DNA of 64,000 nt, from NCBI RefSeq assembly GCF_013402815.2, contig NZ_CP058601.1:1240001-1304000 (forward strand). The letters run 5' to 3'. The position numbers and the translations under genes were made by a program. Under the pieces are notes generated by a model that worked only from the letters and a program-made list of their open reading frames with translations, ran no database searches and was not told where the DNA came from. The number at the start of each line of letters is the position of its first letter. Within the stretch, counting starts at the first letter, position 1. Positions 8,594 to 16,783 of this stretch are shown here, piece after piece. The stretch is from Natrinema halophilum (lineage in GTDB: Archaea > Halobacteriota > Halobacteria > Halobacteriales > Natrialbaceae).

Positions 8594-8830
8594 TTAATCC
8601 TCGAGTAGCAGGTACGTTCGGCCGCCGCGGTGTTCGAGCGAGACGGCGTCCGTTTCGACGTTCGAACGGACGAATTCGTCGATACCCGCCGCGTGTACAT
8701 CGGTAACGTCGATCCGGCGTTGCTGGTTTCGCGTTCCCGTCTGCCAGTCGACGAATGCGCTGTCCCCACGTTCATCGTACCCCTCGCTGCGATCGGTCCG
8801 GTCGTCGGTCGCTTCGACGATCAGTGACAT
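8594..8830 (-). CDS. Small conserved haloarchaeal protein (78 residues), unknown function
   Basis: An acidic 78-residue product, MSLIVEATDDRTDRSEGYDE at its start, with a C-terminal half (VHAAGIDEFVRSNVETDAVS, then LEHRGGRTYLLLED) that reads like a compact alpha/beta fold. No motif recognised. Codon use matches the neighbours and the start has a plausible promoter within 30 bases. It lies 68 bases beyond the FAH-family start on the same strand. Confidence 0.55.
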   Translation of the reverse strand: MSLIVEATDDRTDRSEGYDERGDSAFVDWQTGTRNQQRRIDVTDVHAAGIDEFVRSNVETDAVSLEHRGGRTYLLLED

Positions 8831-8991
8831 ACATTCCAGTTAGACCGACAGTATGTCAAACCGACCCGTCCGGAGTGAAAGTGAAAGTGCGGGACGCAAC
8901 GACGGTCATACGAGCAGAGCCGCGGGGTCGCTCGAACGAACCCGACCTCCGATTTGCCGACGGGATCACGGGCGGACGTAGACGTGCCACT

Positions 8992-9420
8992 TTAGCCGAT
9001 CCGTTTGACGTCGACCTCGCGCGGGCCGTCGTCGGTCTCGAGCGTGATCACGTCGACGATCGATTCGCGGGCACGATCCTGCCACTCTGCGACGGCTTCT
9101 GCATGGCGCTTGCGGATCTCGTCGGCTCCGTCGGGCGTATCGTCCTCCACACTGTCCGCGAGTTCGGTCTCGAGACCCGGATAGGCGGCGACGACCTCGT
9201 CCGCGATGACGTCGCCGGGCGACAGGTGAACCGCACCGGTTAGTTCGGTGTCGTCGACGCGGTAGACGTGAATTCGGGCCCGCATTCGACCGTGAAACGG
9301 CGGAGTCACGCGAAGAACAGCATCCCCGGGATTCTCGCGACTATAGACGTACGCATCGGCGGCGTCTTCCGGCGAGAGTGCGACCGAACGAATTGCTGTC
9401 GGATCGTCGTTCTCGGCCAT
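8992..9420 (-). CDS. Conserved haloarchaeal protein (DUF8009-like)
   Basis: A 142-residue acidic protein with the stretch ALSPEDAADAYVYSRENPGD, then LRVTPPFHGRMRARIHVY and LSPGDVIADEVVAAYP. The C-terminal part is helical (EIRKRHAEAVAEWQDRAR) and ends ITLETDDGPREVDVKRIG. I recognise it as a conserved haloarchaeal family often seen next to cobalamin genes, but no activity is known. ATG at 9420 is preferred over the TTG at 9423. It lies 26 bases beyond cbiZ on the same strand and could be its operon tail. Confidence 0.7.
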   Translation of the reverse strand: MAENDDPTAIRSVALSPEDAADAYVYSRENPGDAVLRVTPPFHGRMRARIHVYRVDDTELTGAVHLSPGDVIADEVVAAYPGLETELADSVEDDTPDGADEIRKRHAEAVAEWQDRARESIVDVITLETDDGPREVDVKRIG

Positions 9421-9446
9421 CAAAAGCGGGTACGGGCGCGGGTCGT

Positions 9447-10331
9447 TTAACCTTCGGGTTCGGCGGCCTCGTCTGGTCCCCGCGGACGAAACACGGCCGC
9501 ACGAACGTCCGTCGAGACACCGTACGCCGCGTCCGCGACAGACTCCGGAAGGACCACGTCGGAGTCCGTGTAGTGGACCCGCAACGCCGCACGGACCGCC
9601 TCTCGAACACAGGCGCGCGTCGCCCCACCCACTTCGGTTGCGCTCCCCGAGAAGTCAGTCGGCGTCCCCGACGGATCGTGACCGACGACGACCGCGTCGG
9701 TCGTAGTGCCCGGAAAGCCGGTTTCGGCGAGCAACGTCGCCGCCTTCGCCTCCGCGGCGACCGCGATCAGGTTCGCCAACGCGCCAGGTGCGAGCGCCCG
9801 CTCGGTGCCAACGATGACGTTGACGGTCCCCTGTCCCTGTCCCTGTCTCTGTCCCTGTCTCTGTCCCTGTCCCTGTCTCTGTCCCTGTCTCTCACCCTGA
9901 CCCCGCTCGAGACCCGCTTGTCCGGTCTCGGGGACGGTCGCTTCCGACTCCGATTTCATCTTCGTATCCATCTCCGACGACGGGTCCTGCGATATCGGCA
10001 ACGCTGCCGGGTTCGAAACCCCGGCGGTCGCGTAGGCTGTCACGGGACCACAGCGTGCACCGCATGCGTCTTCGATCTCCACACCGGTCAGTAAAGCCGG
10101 TCCAGTCGCGTCCGCGGCGGTCCGCTGGAAGCCCGCCCGTTCGAGCCGTTCGTCCACGTACGCGCTGAGGTCCGTCCGGTCCCAGCCCTCCGGAACCGAA
10201 ATGTTGTACGCGTGATCTGCGACGCGACGGCCGCCGTTCCAGCCGGTCGAAAGCCACTCCGTCTCCGGTCGACTGACCCGGAGGACGCCGTCTCGCCGGA
10301 TCGCGTCGAAAGCAGGCTCCGACTCAATCAT
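9447..10331 (-). CDS. cbiZ: Adenosylcobinamide amidohydrolase CbiZ with Gln-rich insertion
   Basis: CbiZ cleaves adenosylcobinamide to adenosylcobyric acid, letting archaea salvage cobinamides. Of its 294 residues, the N-terminal part (RRDGVLRVSRPETEWLSTGW, GGRRVADHAYNISVPEGW) and the C-terminal part (NVIVGTERALAPGALANLI, AAEAKAATLLAETGFPGTTT, DAVVVG) match the family. Between them lies an inserted low-complexity stretch of GQ and RQ units at about residues 148-175, encoded by a CCCTGT-type repeat. The ATG at 10331 overlaps the end of cobD by eight bases, so the pair is translationally coupled. The insertion splits a region that is short in typical members, so it is probably a surface loop. 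Confidence 0.9.
   Translation of the reverse strand: MIESEPAFDAIRRDGVLRVSRPETEWLSTGWNGGRRVADHAYNISVPEGWDRTDLSAYVDERLERAGFQRTAADATGPALLTGVEIEDACGARCGPVTAYATAGVSNPAALPISQDPSSEMDTKMKSESEATVPETGQAGLERGQGERQGQRQGQGQRQGQRQGQGQGTVNVIVGTERALAPGALANLIAVAAEAKAATLLAETGFPGTTTDAVVVGHDPSGTPTDFSGSATEVGGATRACVREAVRAALRVHYTDSDVVLPESVADAAYGVSTDVRAAVFRPRGPDEAAEPEG
9832..9898. repeat. Six-base tandem repeat (CCCTGT / CTCTGT) inside cbiZ
   Basis: About eleven consecutive 6-base units of CCCTGT with interspersed CTCTGT variants. The unit keeps frame and encodes alternating Gly-Gln and Arg-Gln on the minus strand, so copy-number change would alter loop length without a frameshift. Confidence 0.9.
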
Positions 10332-11394
10332 CGGTGGCCCCGTGGTCGGACTCGGTTCTCGAGTCGTCTGCGCCGAGCGCCGCGAGCAACCGGTCGTTCG
10401 ACGCTCGGTCCTTGACGGCGACTCGAACGTGCGAGTCGAGTCCGCGAAACGTCGTCGCGTCACGAATCGCCACGCCGTCGGCCCGCGCATCGGCGATCAC
10501 CGTCGAGACGGTGCGGTCGCCCACGTCACAGAGGAGGTACGGTGCATCCGACGGCTGGACGTCGAACCGCTCCGCGAGCGCGGCGTGCATCCGCTTTCGT
10601 TCACGGGCAACGCGCTCGCGCGTGTCGCGAACGAACTCACCCTGTCGGAGGCAGTGGGCACCGACGCGAGCCGCCGGAATCCCGAGCGACCACGTGCGAC
10701 GGGCCGTCTCGAGCGCGTCCAGTCGATCGCCGGTTGCGACGGCGAACCCGGCGCGGAGTCCGGGGAGGCCGAACAGTTTGGTAAGCGAGCGGGCGACGAC
10801 GACGTGCTCATGGTCGAGTTCGACCGCCGACGGCAGGTCGGTGAACCCGAGAAACGCTTCGTCGACGAGCAAGGTCGTCCCGGCACGAGCACAGCGGGCC
10901 GCGAGCGCCTCGAGCGCGTCCAGATCGATCGCGTCCCCAGTCGGATTGTTCGGCGTACAGCAGACCACCAGAGAACACGGCTCGAGTACGGCGGGGCCAA
11001 CCTCGCTGATTTCATCGTAGTGGACGAACCGCGGCTTCGACCCCTGGAGACGGACTTCGCGGGCGTACTCGCCGAAACTAGGGTACGGGACCAGCGCCTC
11101 GTCGCCCGGCTCGAGTGCGATTTCCATCGCCAGCCGTATCGCGGCGAGTCCGCCGGGGGTCGGCACGATACGCGTCGAATCGCAACCGACGTACTCGGCC
11201 GCGCCAGATCGGAAATCGGGGTACTCGTCGTCCGGATAGCGCCGAGAGTCCTCGAGTGCGGCCGCGAATACGTCGTCGACGCCGTCGGGAGTTCGCGGGT
11301 TAGTATTGGCGGAGAAATCCAGCAGGTTCCGGTCGGGTTCGCCGCCGTGCGGGACTCGACTCTCTCCCGGAATCGAGTCAGGATCCACGATCAC
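10324..11394 (-). CDS. cobD: Threonine-phosphate decarboxylase-like aminotransferase CobD
   Basis: This PLP-dependent class I/II aminotransferase-fold enzyme would decarboxylate L-threonine phosphate to the (R)-1-amino-2-propanol phosphate used by CbiB. Landmarks are LLDFSANTNPRTPDGV, YPDDEYPDFRSGAAEYVG, PTPGGLAAIRLAM, VVCCTPNNPTGD, LLVDEAFLGFTD and the PLP-lysine motif VARSLTKLFGLPGLRAGF. The frame runs further upstream through three 30-base repeats that are the coding end of the previous gene, so the real start is a GTG at 11394 or 11388. The GGAGGTG-like sequence just before 11388 makes both possible, giving about 354-356 residues. It overlaps both neighbours. Its place in a cobalamin operon separates it from histidinol-phosphate aminotransferase. 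Confidence 0.9.
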   Translation of the reverse strand: MIVDPDSIPGESRVPHGGEPDRNLLDFSANTNPRTPDGVDDVFAAALEDSRRYPDDEYPDFRSGAAEYVGCDSTRIVPTPGGLAAIRLAMEIALEPGDEALVPYPSFGEYAREVRLQGSKPRFVHYDEISEVGPAVLEPCSLVVCCTPNNPTGDAIDLDALEALAARCARAGTTLLVDEAFLGFTDLPSAVELDHEHVVVARSLTKLFGLPGLRAGFAVATGDRLDALETARRTWSLGIPAARVGAHCLRQGEFVRDTRERVARERKRMHAALAERFDVQPSDAPYLLCDVGDRTVSTVIADARADGVAIRDATTFRGLDSHVRVAVKDRASNDRLLAALGADDSRTESDHGATDD

Positions 11395-12544
11395 CCTCCG
11401 CGTCCATCTCTTCTGCGGCCGTCCCTTCCGCGTCCATCTCTTCTGCGGCCGTCCCTTCCGCGTCCATCTCTTCTGCGGCCGTCCCTTCCGCGTCCGCCAT
11501 CCCCACTGACGACGGCGTAGATCCGCCCTCGTTCCGACCGCCCGACTCGAGTCCCGGTTCGGTATCGATCCCGAGTCGGACACAGATCATCTCGAGTCGG
11601 TCTCTGACGTCGGACATTCGGCCCTCCGGGACGAGCGAGAGTGCCCCGCCCATCGCGACGCCCTCTTTGGCCTCGCCGGCACAATAGCGCTCCATCGCGA
11701 CGTGATCTCGCTCGTCGAAACCGGGGTCCGTGACGGTGAGATCACAGTCGAATCGCTCGCAGGCATCCCACAGTCGATCGCCTTGCTCCGCCGCGACGAA
11801 CGAGGTAGTCGCGATCGAAAGCGCCGCGTCGATCCCGGCGTGGCGCACCAGTGCAGCGACCGCGATCATCTGCGTCCCACCGGCCAAAGTTACGTCGATA
11901 CCGGCCTCGAGCGCGCCGGCCGTAATTCCGGCGACGGTCGGCTGGACGGGATCACCGACGACACCGACCGCCTCGAGCGGTGCGCCCTCGCAATCGCCGG
12001 CCTCGAGATCGCTTGCGGTCAGGGCCTCGTCGACGACGCGTCGCTTGCGCTCGATCGGGTTCTCTGGAAGCGAGGAGGAGACACCGGTCGGTTCGCCGAG
12101 CGCGGTGAGGACGCCGAGTGCAGTGGTCGTACCGCCGGGGACCGTCTCGCCGATCAGGAGCTCGTCGTCTGGGAGGCTCGTGCCGTAGTCGTACGCGCGG
12201 TCGAAGGTGGCGTCCGCGTCGGGCACGGCAATCGGTTCTCGGACATCGTTGCCCGGCCGAACGTCGAGATCGACCGTCGGCGCAGCCGTCGGTCGGGCGA
12301 GTCCCGCATCGATCACTGTGAGGTTAAAGCCGACGACCTCCCAGACGGCGCGTGTCACCGCTGCAGGTGTCGGACACCCGCTGGGACTCACCGGAGTCAC
12401 CGGCGACGCGATCGGCTCGCCGTACTCGAGGATCTCGACGTCGGCCGAGGGAGTATGCGCCATCAGCTCCGGTGTGGCTCCGGCAGCGCTGATCCCATCG
12501 ATCAGGGCCGTTTCGGTCGTTCCGGCGGGGAGGAGGACTCGCAT
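11378..12544 (-). CDS. CobT-like nicotinate-nucleotide phosphoribosyltransferase (UPF0284)
   Basis: The 388-residue product belongs to the archaeal UPF0284/TIGR00303 family related to CobT, proposed to activate the lower-ligand base as an alpha-ribotide. It carries GGTQMIAVAALVRH, LLIGETVPGGTTTALGVLTA, VGDPVQPTVAGITAGAL and GEAKEGVAMGGALSL. It lies between cobY and cobD in the nucleotide-loop assembly operon, which supports the assignment. The C-terminus is unusual: after the fold ends, a tail of three EMDAEGTAAE repeats is encoded by three perfect 30-base copies that run into the start of cobD. The two-base gap to cobY indicates tight coupling. Confidence 0.85.
   Translation of the reverse strand: MRVLLPAGTTETALIDGISAAGATPELMAHTPSADVEILEYGEPIASPVTPVSPSGCPTPAAVTRAVWEVVGFNLTVIDAGLARPTAAPTVDLDVRPGNDVREPIAVPDADATFDRAYDYGTSLPDDELLIGETVPGGTTTALGVLTALGEPTGVSSSLPENPIERKRRVVDEALTASDLEAGDCEGAPLEAVGVVGDPVQPTVAGITAGALEAGIDVTLAGGTQMIAVAALVRHAGIDAALSIATTSFVAAEQGDRLWDACERFDCDLTVTDPGFDERDHVAMERYCAGEAKEGVAMGGALSLVPEGRMSDVRDRLEMICVRLGIDTEPGLESGGRNEGGSTPSSVGMADAEGTAAEEMDAEGTAAEEMDAEGTAAEEMDAEGDRGS
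11401..11490. repeat. Three perfect 30-base tandem repeats at the cobT-like/cobD junction
   Basis: Each unit starts CGTCCATCTCTTCTGCGGCC and ends CCCTTCCG. The repeat encodes the acidic 10-residue tail repeat of the CobT-like protein on the minus strand, immediately before the overlapping cobD start. The perfect identity of the copies indicates recent expansion. Confidence 0.95.
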
Positions 12545-12545
12545 T

Positions 12546-13148
12546 CTAGCCCCCCGCAGTACGTCGATCCCGCAGCCGTCGGGCTGCGATTCCTGCGTCT
12601 TCGAGTCGGTTCACGTTCACCGCGAATCGTATGTCGTAGTACACATCGGTCATAGTCGTCGAATCATCCGCGTCGCCAACGACGTTGACCCCGGTCGGCA
12701 CGAGGTGATCGTCGGGCTCGAGTCGCGCGTCGATGCTCACTCCGAGTCGCTGTTTGAGCGCCGCCGGAACGCAGACGGTCCGCGAGCCGTCACCGCTACC
12801 GTGGGCCGCGAGCACCCGGTCGATGCACGACGCCTCGAGTAACGGCAGATCCGCGGCGACGGTCAGGACCGGCGATGAAAGGTCGTCTCGCTCGAGGGCC
12901 GCCATCAGGTCAGGGACGTAGCCGTCGCCGCTCGTTTCGATCGTCATCACGCCGGCGGCCCGCTCGAGGTGTGAACGCGTCGATGGTGCATTCGTCGACA
13001 CGGCGGCGTAGATCGTTTCGATTCCGCTCTCGCGAAGTGCCGTCACCACCCGATCGATCATCGCCGTGCCGTCGATGGGATACAGCGGTTTCTCGTGGGT
13101 CGACTCGAGGCGAGTTCCCGTCCCGCCACACATCACAAGAGCGTCCAC
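12546..13148 (-). CDS. cobY: Adenosylcobinamide-phosphate guanylyltransferase CobY
   Basis: The 200-residue product is an NTP-transferase-fold enzyme that moves GMP from GTP to adenosylcobinamide phosphate, the archaeal replacement for bacterial CobU. The nucleotide signature VDALVMCGGTGTRLES opens the protein, followed by EKPLYPIDGTAMIDRVV and VLTVAADLPLLEAS. The GTG at 13148 is chosen because it begins this signature and is preceded by GGGGGTGATC, complementary to the 3' end of archaeal 16S rRNA. It overlaps the end of cobS by 16 bases. Confidence 0.92.
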   Translation of the reverse strand: MDALVMCGGTGTRLESTHEKPLYPIDGTAMIDRVVTALRESGIETIYAAVSTNAPSTRSHLERAAGVMTIETSGDGYVPDLMAALERDDLSSPVLTVAADLPLLEASCIDRVLAAHGSGDGSRTVCVPAALKQRLGVSIDARLEPDDHLVPTGVNVVGDADDSTTMTDVYYDIRFAVNVNRLEDAGIAARRLRDRRTAGG

Positions 13149-13900
13149 GCGATCACCCCCGCGTGAACGCCGGCGATTCGACCGATTTCGTTTGCCGCGC
13201 CGAAAATGTCGCCACTGATTCCCCCCAGGTGACGGTTCGCCATGTACCACGGCAATCCGATGCCCGCGACGGCGCCACAGAGGGCAACCGCTGCGGCGGG
13301 ATCGGGCCAGGTGAGCAAAGCGGCAGGAAGGGCAACGACTGCGGGCGCGACAACAGAGCGCGGAGCGGACGCCGCGGTGAACTGTTCTCCCATCCCCTCG
13401 TAGCTCGCCGCCCCGAAACAGGCCATCGCGGCCATGCCGAGTTTCGTCCCGACCTCCGCACTGACTGCGACGCCGACGGCTGTGCGAACCGAGAGCCCCG
13501 CCAGGCCCAACCCGGCCAGCGCGAGGGCAGCGACCGTTGCCGATACCGCGAGCAGCGCGCCGACACCGGTCGTCGTGTCCGTCAGCACGTCGCGACGGCG
13601 AGCGACGTCGCCGTGTACGACCAGCGCGTCGCCCAGGTCAGCGACGCCGTCGAGATGGTGGATTCCCATCACCGCGTACACCGCGAGCAGATAGCCGAGC
13701 GCAACGGTCGGCGGAGCGAGCATCCCAGCCGCAAGTAGCGGTATCGCCGTCAGCGCACCCGCGACATATCCGACGACGGGAAACGTCGTTGGTGTCGTTC
13801 GAAACGCGTTCCAGTCCCCGTCTCGGTAGTCGATCGGAACGCGCGTCAAAAATCCGACCGCACCGCGAAGCCCACGTATCCAGCGCCCAACGAGGGTCAT
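13133..13900 (-). CDS. cobS: Adenosylcobinamide-GDP ribazoletransferase CobS
   Basis: CobS joins adenosylcobinamide-GDP to alpha-ribazole (or its phosphate) to make cobalamin and is an integral membrane protein. The 255-residue product shows the expected N-terminus FLTRVPIDYRDGDWNAF, the conserved YAVMGIHHLDGVADLGDALV that holds metal-binding acidic residues, and several hydrophobic helices. The ATG at 13900 overlaps the stop of cbiB as ATGA. It ends shortly after the start of cobY, so these genes form one continuous translational chain. Confidence 0.95.
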   Translation of the reverse strand: MTLVGRWIRGLRGAVGFLTRVPIDYRDGDWNAFRTTPTTFPVVGYVAGALTAIPLLAAGMLAPPTVALGYLLAVYAVMGIHHLDGVADLGDALVVHGDVARRRDVLTDTTTGVGALLAVSATVAALALAGLGLAGLSVRTAVGVAVSAEVGTKLGMAAMACFGAASYEGMGEQFTAASAPRSVVAPAVVALPAALLTWPDPAAAVALCGAVAGIGLPWYMANRHLGGISGDIFGAANEIGRIAGVHAGVIAWTLL

Positions 13901-14871
13901 GTCACCACCACGACAAGCGTTTGAACTCGAGTTTCGAGTCCCGTCCCGATCGCCGGTTCGACGGCCACGAGCATACCGGCCAGTACGACCGAGAAGACGG
14001 CAGCCATACCGACGAGCGAAACGGCCTGCTCGCCGTCGGCGAGCGTCGGGAGGTCGGCGTCCGGGTTGAGCACGTAGACCGACGGCTTTTCGAGACGAAC
14101 GCCGATCGAACAGGCCAGCGTGGCCATCGGCCAGCCGGAGTTCGGAGACGGTGGAACCCGTGCCCACCGTCGGGCTCGAGGGAGTGCAAGCGGATCGAGC
14201 GCCGCGACGGCGATTGCGACTGCTGCGATTCGAGCGGGAACGTACATCACGAAATCGTCCAGTCGCGCGCTCGCGGTGCCGATCGGTTTCGAGGGATAGC
14301 CGAGCATCGAATCCAGCGTGTTGACGCCTTTGACCCAGGCGGCGACCGCCGCCGCGGCGGGAAGCGAAAACGGTGCGAGAACCGCGAACGGGAGCAGACT
14401 CGCGACCAGTCCATCCGCCAGGTTTTCGGCAGCACTTTCGACTGCGGCGCTACGAAGTTCGCCGGGCGAAAGCGACGAAACGTCGCGACCGACGAGCGCG
14501 ATAACTTGCTCGCGGGCCTGCTCTGTGTCACCGTCGGTCGCTCGAACGACGTCCGCCGTCCGTTCGAGCAGTGATCGAAGGCTGGTCGTCGAAAAGAGAA
14601 CGAGTGCTGCGGCGATCCCCCCGCCCATCGGGTCGAGTTCGCTCGCGACGAGGACGGCTCCGGCGGCGGTCGCAGCGGGGACGAGCGGAGCAGCGGCGGC
14701 GATTCCGATGCCGAACAGACGCTGCCGTCGTTCGTCGGTACTCCACGGCCGATCGAGGGCGTCGACGAATCGACCGAACCACGCCACCGGGTGGACGGCA
14801 GTCGGTGGCTCACCGATCAGTAAATCGAGACTGAACGCAAGGCCGATCACGGCAAGCGTCGTCAGCGTCAC
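13897..14871 (-). CDS. cbiB: Adenosylcobinamide-phosphate synthase CbiB
   Basis: CbiB attaches aminopropanol (phosphate) to adenosylcobyric acid. The 324-residue membrane protein has the family N-terminus LDLLIGEPPTAVHPVAWFGR, ESAAENLADGLVASLLPF and the loop AWVKGVNTLDSMLGYPSKP, with several hydrophobic helices. The chosen start is the GTG at 14871, which begins a hydrophobic helix as in relatives; the longer upstream frame is antisense-like filler within the neighbouring HAD gene. It acts with CobD and CbiZ: CbiZ makes cobyric acid from salvaged cobinamide, CobD makes aminopropanol phosphate, and CbiB joins them. Confidence 0.95.
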   Translation of the reverse strand: MTLTTLAVIGLAFSLDLLIGEPPTAVHPVAWFGRFVDALDRPWSTDERRQRLFGIGIAAAAPLVPAATAAGAVLVASELDPMGGGIAAALVLFSTTSLRSLLERTADVVRATDGDTEQAREQVIALVGRDVSSLSPGELRSAAVESAAENLADGLVASLLPFAVLAPFSLPAAAAVAAWVKGVNTLDSMLGYPSKPIGTASARLDDFVMYVPARIAAVAIAVAALDPLALPRARRWARVPPSPNSGWPMATLACSIGVRLEKPSVYVLNPDADLPTLADGEQAVSLVGMAAVFSVVLAGMLVAVEPAIGTGLETRVQTLVVVVT

Positions 14872-14908
14872 GGCCGGCCCTCCGCGCTGACAGCCCGTCT
14901 CCACTCGG

Positions 14909-15544
14909 TCATGACTGCTGTGAGTCCGTCGACGACAGCCGCGACGGTACGTCGACGAGCGACACGTCCTCGAGCAACAGTGCTTTCCCGCCGACGGCTT
15001 CGACTCCGCCATCCGTCCGGGAATCGTCGCCGACGTGAACGAGCTCTGCTGCCTCGATGCCAAGTCGGTCAGCGGTCTGTTCGAAGATTTCTGGCGCCGG
15101 CTTGCGCCACCCACAACCGATGCTCGTCACGATCGCATCGAAGTCGTCGCGCTCGAAATCGGATCTGACGAGCGTCCGGCCAACCAGTTCCGGGACGCTG
15201 CAGTTCGAACAGATCGCAACGGGTCCTCGTTCACGGGCGGCCTCGACTGCTTCGAGTGCGCCCGGCCTGGTTTCGACGGTAGGATCAAACGCCGCCACGA
15301 CGGCCCGTCTAGCCGCGTTGTGCTCGTAATCGACACCGCGGCTTGCAAGCGTGCGGGAGACGTGGGCCGGCAACGGGACTTCAGCCCCCTCGGGCGCATC
15401 GACGTGAGGTTCCGCGTAGGCGTCGGCCCAATCGTCCGGAACTGCGACGTCTCGTTTCTCGAGTTCGGTCGCGACGGCTGCGGCCGGGTCGTCCGGCCCG
15501 TCGGCGGTCACCAGCGTTCCAAAGAGATCAAACGATACACCCAC
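14909..15544 (-). CDS. HAD family hydrolase at the head of the cobalamin operon
   Basis: The 211-residue product is a HAD phosphatase: motif I is SFDLFGTLVTADG (nucleophile Asp and a second residue that is Phe-Gly rather than Asp-Gly), motif II is AICSNCS, the lysine is in GCGWRKPAPEIF, and motif IV is LVHVGDDSRTDGG. Motif I reads D-L-F-G-T, as in many haloacid-dehalogenase-type members. GTG at 15544 is the start. It is the first gene of the operon and lies 37 bases before cbiB. A phosphatase acting on alpha-ribazole phosphate or adenosylcobalamin phosphate is the missing last step here, so this gene is a good candidate, but that is inference from position. Confidence 0.88.
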   Translation of the reverse strand: MGVSFDLFGTLVTADGPDDPAAAVATELEKRDVAVPDDWADAYAEPHVDAPEGAEVPLPAHVSRTLASRGVDYEHNAARRAVVAAFDPTVETRPGALEAVEAARERGPVAICSNCSVPELVGRTLVRSDFERDDFDAIVTSIGCGWRKPAPEIFEQTADRLGIEAAELVHVGDDSRTDGGVEAVGGKALLLEDVSLVDVPSRLSSTDSQQS

Positions 15545-15655
15545 AGTCGTGTCACTAGCACAAGCTGACTTTAATTTCGCGATACGCGTGTCGCTTCCAG
15601 TGAAGTCGTTCGGACAGCCACCAAAACGGAACGTCCCTGGCCGGCTAAACCGCGA

Positions 15656-16267
15656 TCAGGCGAGTCGGGCGAACGCTAGATTGCCCGAAATGTTCTTGAT
15701 GTAGATGTCGACGACGTCGCCTTCGTCTGCCCCCGGCACGAAAATGGTATAGCTTCCTTTCTCTGCGACGCCGTCTCCTTTGCGGCCAGTTCCGGTGATT
15801 TCGACCGTGTAGGTCTGGCCTTCCTCGACGGCGTCCTGTTGCTGTTGCTGCTGGCTGCTCGTCGAGCGTTTGGTAACCGGTCGGAACGCACCACACGCGT
15901 CACAACGCAGCATCGGCGTTCGGTCTTCTCGGACCAGACGGGTGTCCGGCAGCCCACACTCCGAACAGAGGACGTACTCGTCGACGTAGGCGTCGATCGC
16001 CGCGCTTATGTCGCGTTGTGAGAACGTCCCGTTGTATCGACCACGGCCGTTCTCGAGTTTGCCGCTGGTCCCGAGTTCCCGCTGGATGAACCGGTGGAGG
16101 TGTTCGGTCTCTCGAGAGAGAACGTCGGCTACTTCGTCGAGGTTCGTCACTCGCGTAAATGCACCGTCTTTCTGCGTCTGGGGGTCGGGAATCTGGAGTC
16201 GCTGTTCGTCGCCCCCGATATCTGGAACGTCCTCCATCGCTCGGTCGAGACTCGATTCGTAATCCAT
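15656..16267 (-). CDS. Translation initiation factor aIF2 subunit beta with C-terminal TRAM domain
   Basis: aIF2 beta is part of the heterotrimer that brings initiator tRNA to the ribosome. The 203-residue product contains the core (LSRETEHLHRFIQRELGTSG, GRYNGTFSQRDISAAIDAYV), the C-terminal zinc ribbon (VLCSECGLPDTRLV, LRCDACGAFRP), a short Gln run, and a TRAM domain (EEGQTYTVEITGTGRKGDGV through NISGNLAFARLA) that probably binds RNA. The TRAM fusion is a haloarchaeal feature. The ATG at 16267 begins DYESSLDRAM as in relatives. An AT-rich GGATTTACG near 16294 could be its promoter. Confidence 0.95.
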   Translation of the reverse strand: MDYESSLDRAMEDVPDIGGDEQRLQIPDPQTQKDGAFTRVTNLDEVADVLSRETEHLHRFIQRELGTSGKLENGRGRYNGTFSQRDISAAIDAYVDEYVLCSECGLPDTRLVREDRTPMLRCDACGAFRPVTKRSTSSQQQQQQDAVEEGQTYTVEITGTGRKGDGVAEKGSYTIFVPGADEGDVVDIYIKNISGNLAFARLA

Positions 16268-16396
16268 ACACGAGAACAGACGACGCGAACGTAAATCCGT
16301 TCTGCTATCGTAATCCACCCGATTGCGCGCTGATCGCTGAAGGATGAGTTGGAAGGAGGTCGTAGTGCAGTCAGCCATCCACGCGGGTGGCTCGAC

Positions 16397-16783
16397 TCAG
16401 TATCCGTCGTCGTCACTCTCGCCGATCATGCCCTCTTTTTCCGCGTCGAGTGCCTCGAGGTCGCGTTCCGCGTTGGCTTCGTTCGGGCTGCCCGCCTCAC
16501 CGGTTATTTCCCCGTAAACCGCTTCACGGACGTCTTCGGGGGACTCGTACTGCTCGTCGACCAATCGGTCGAAGACATCCCCGAACGATTCCGTCTCGTT
16601 AGGCATGTCGATCGGTTCGTCGCCGTACTCCGTGGCGAGTTCCTCGCTGGTGATCGGGTACTCCATCTCGCCGAGGTGGCGTTCGACGTCCTCGAAGATC
16701 GATTCGGTGTGTTCTGCCCGCTCGGATTTCCGCTGTTCGGCGCGGTCTTGTACTCGGTCGTGACTCCGTCCATCATCGCTCAT
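16397..16783 (-). CDS. DUF5789-type conserved haloarchaeal protein
   Basis: A 128-residue, very acidic, helical protein. The central part, FEDVERHLGEMEYPITSEEL and ATEYGDEPIDMPNETESFGD, followed by VFDRLVDEQYESPEDVREAV, matches the small haloarchaeal DUF5789 family, whose function is unknown. The flanks are low-complexity Glu/Asp. ATG at 16783. Confidence 0.75.
   Translation of the reverse strand: MSDDGRSHDRVQDRAEQRKSERAEHTESIFEDVERHLGEMEYPITSEELATEYGDEPIDMPNETESFGDVFDRLVDEQYESPEDVREAVYGEITGEAGSPNEANAERDLEALDAEKEGMIGESDDDGY

Noticed and set aside
10342-11520. Plus-strand frame of 392 codons across cobD
   Set aside because: Antisense shadow of cobD caused by high GC and third-position bias; its content is Arg-rich and lacks any motif.
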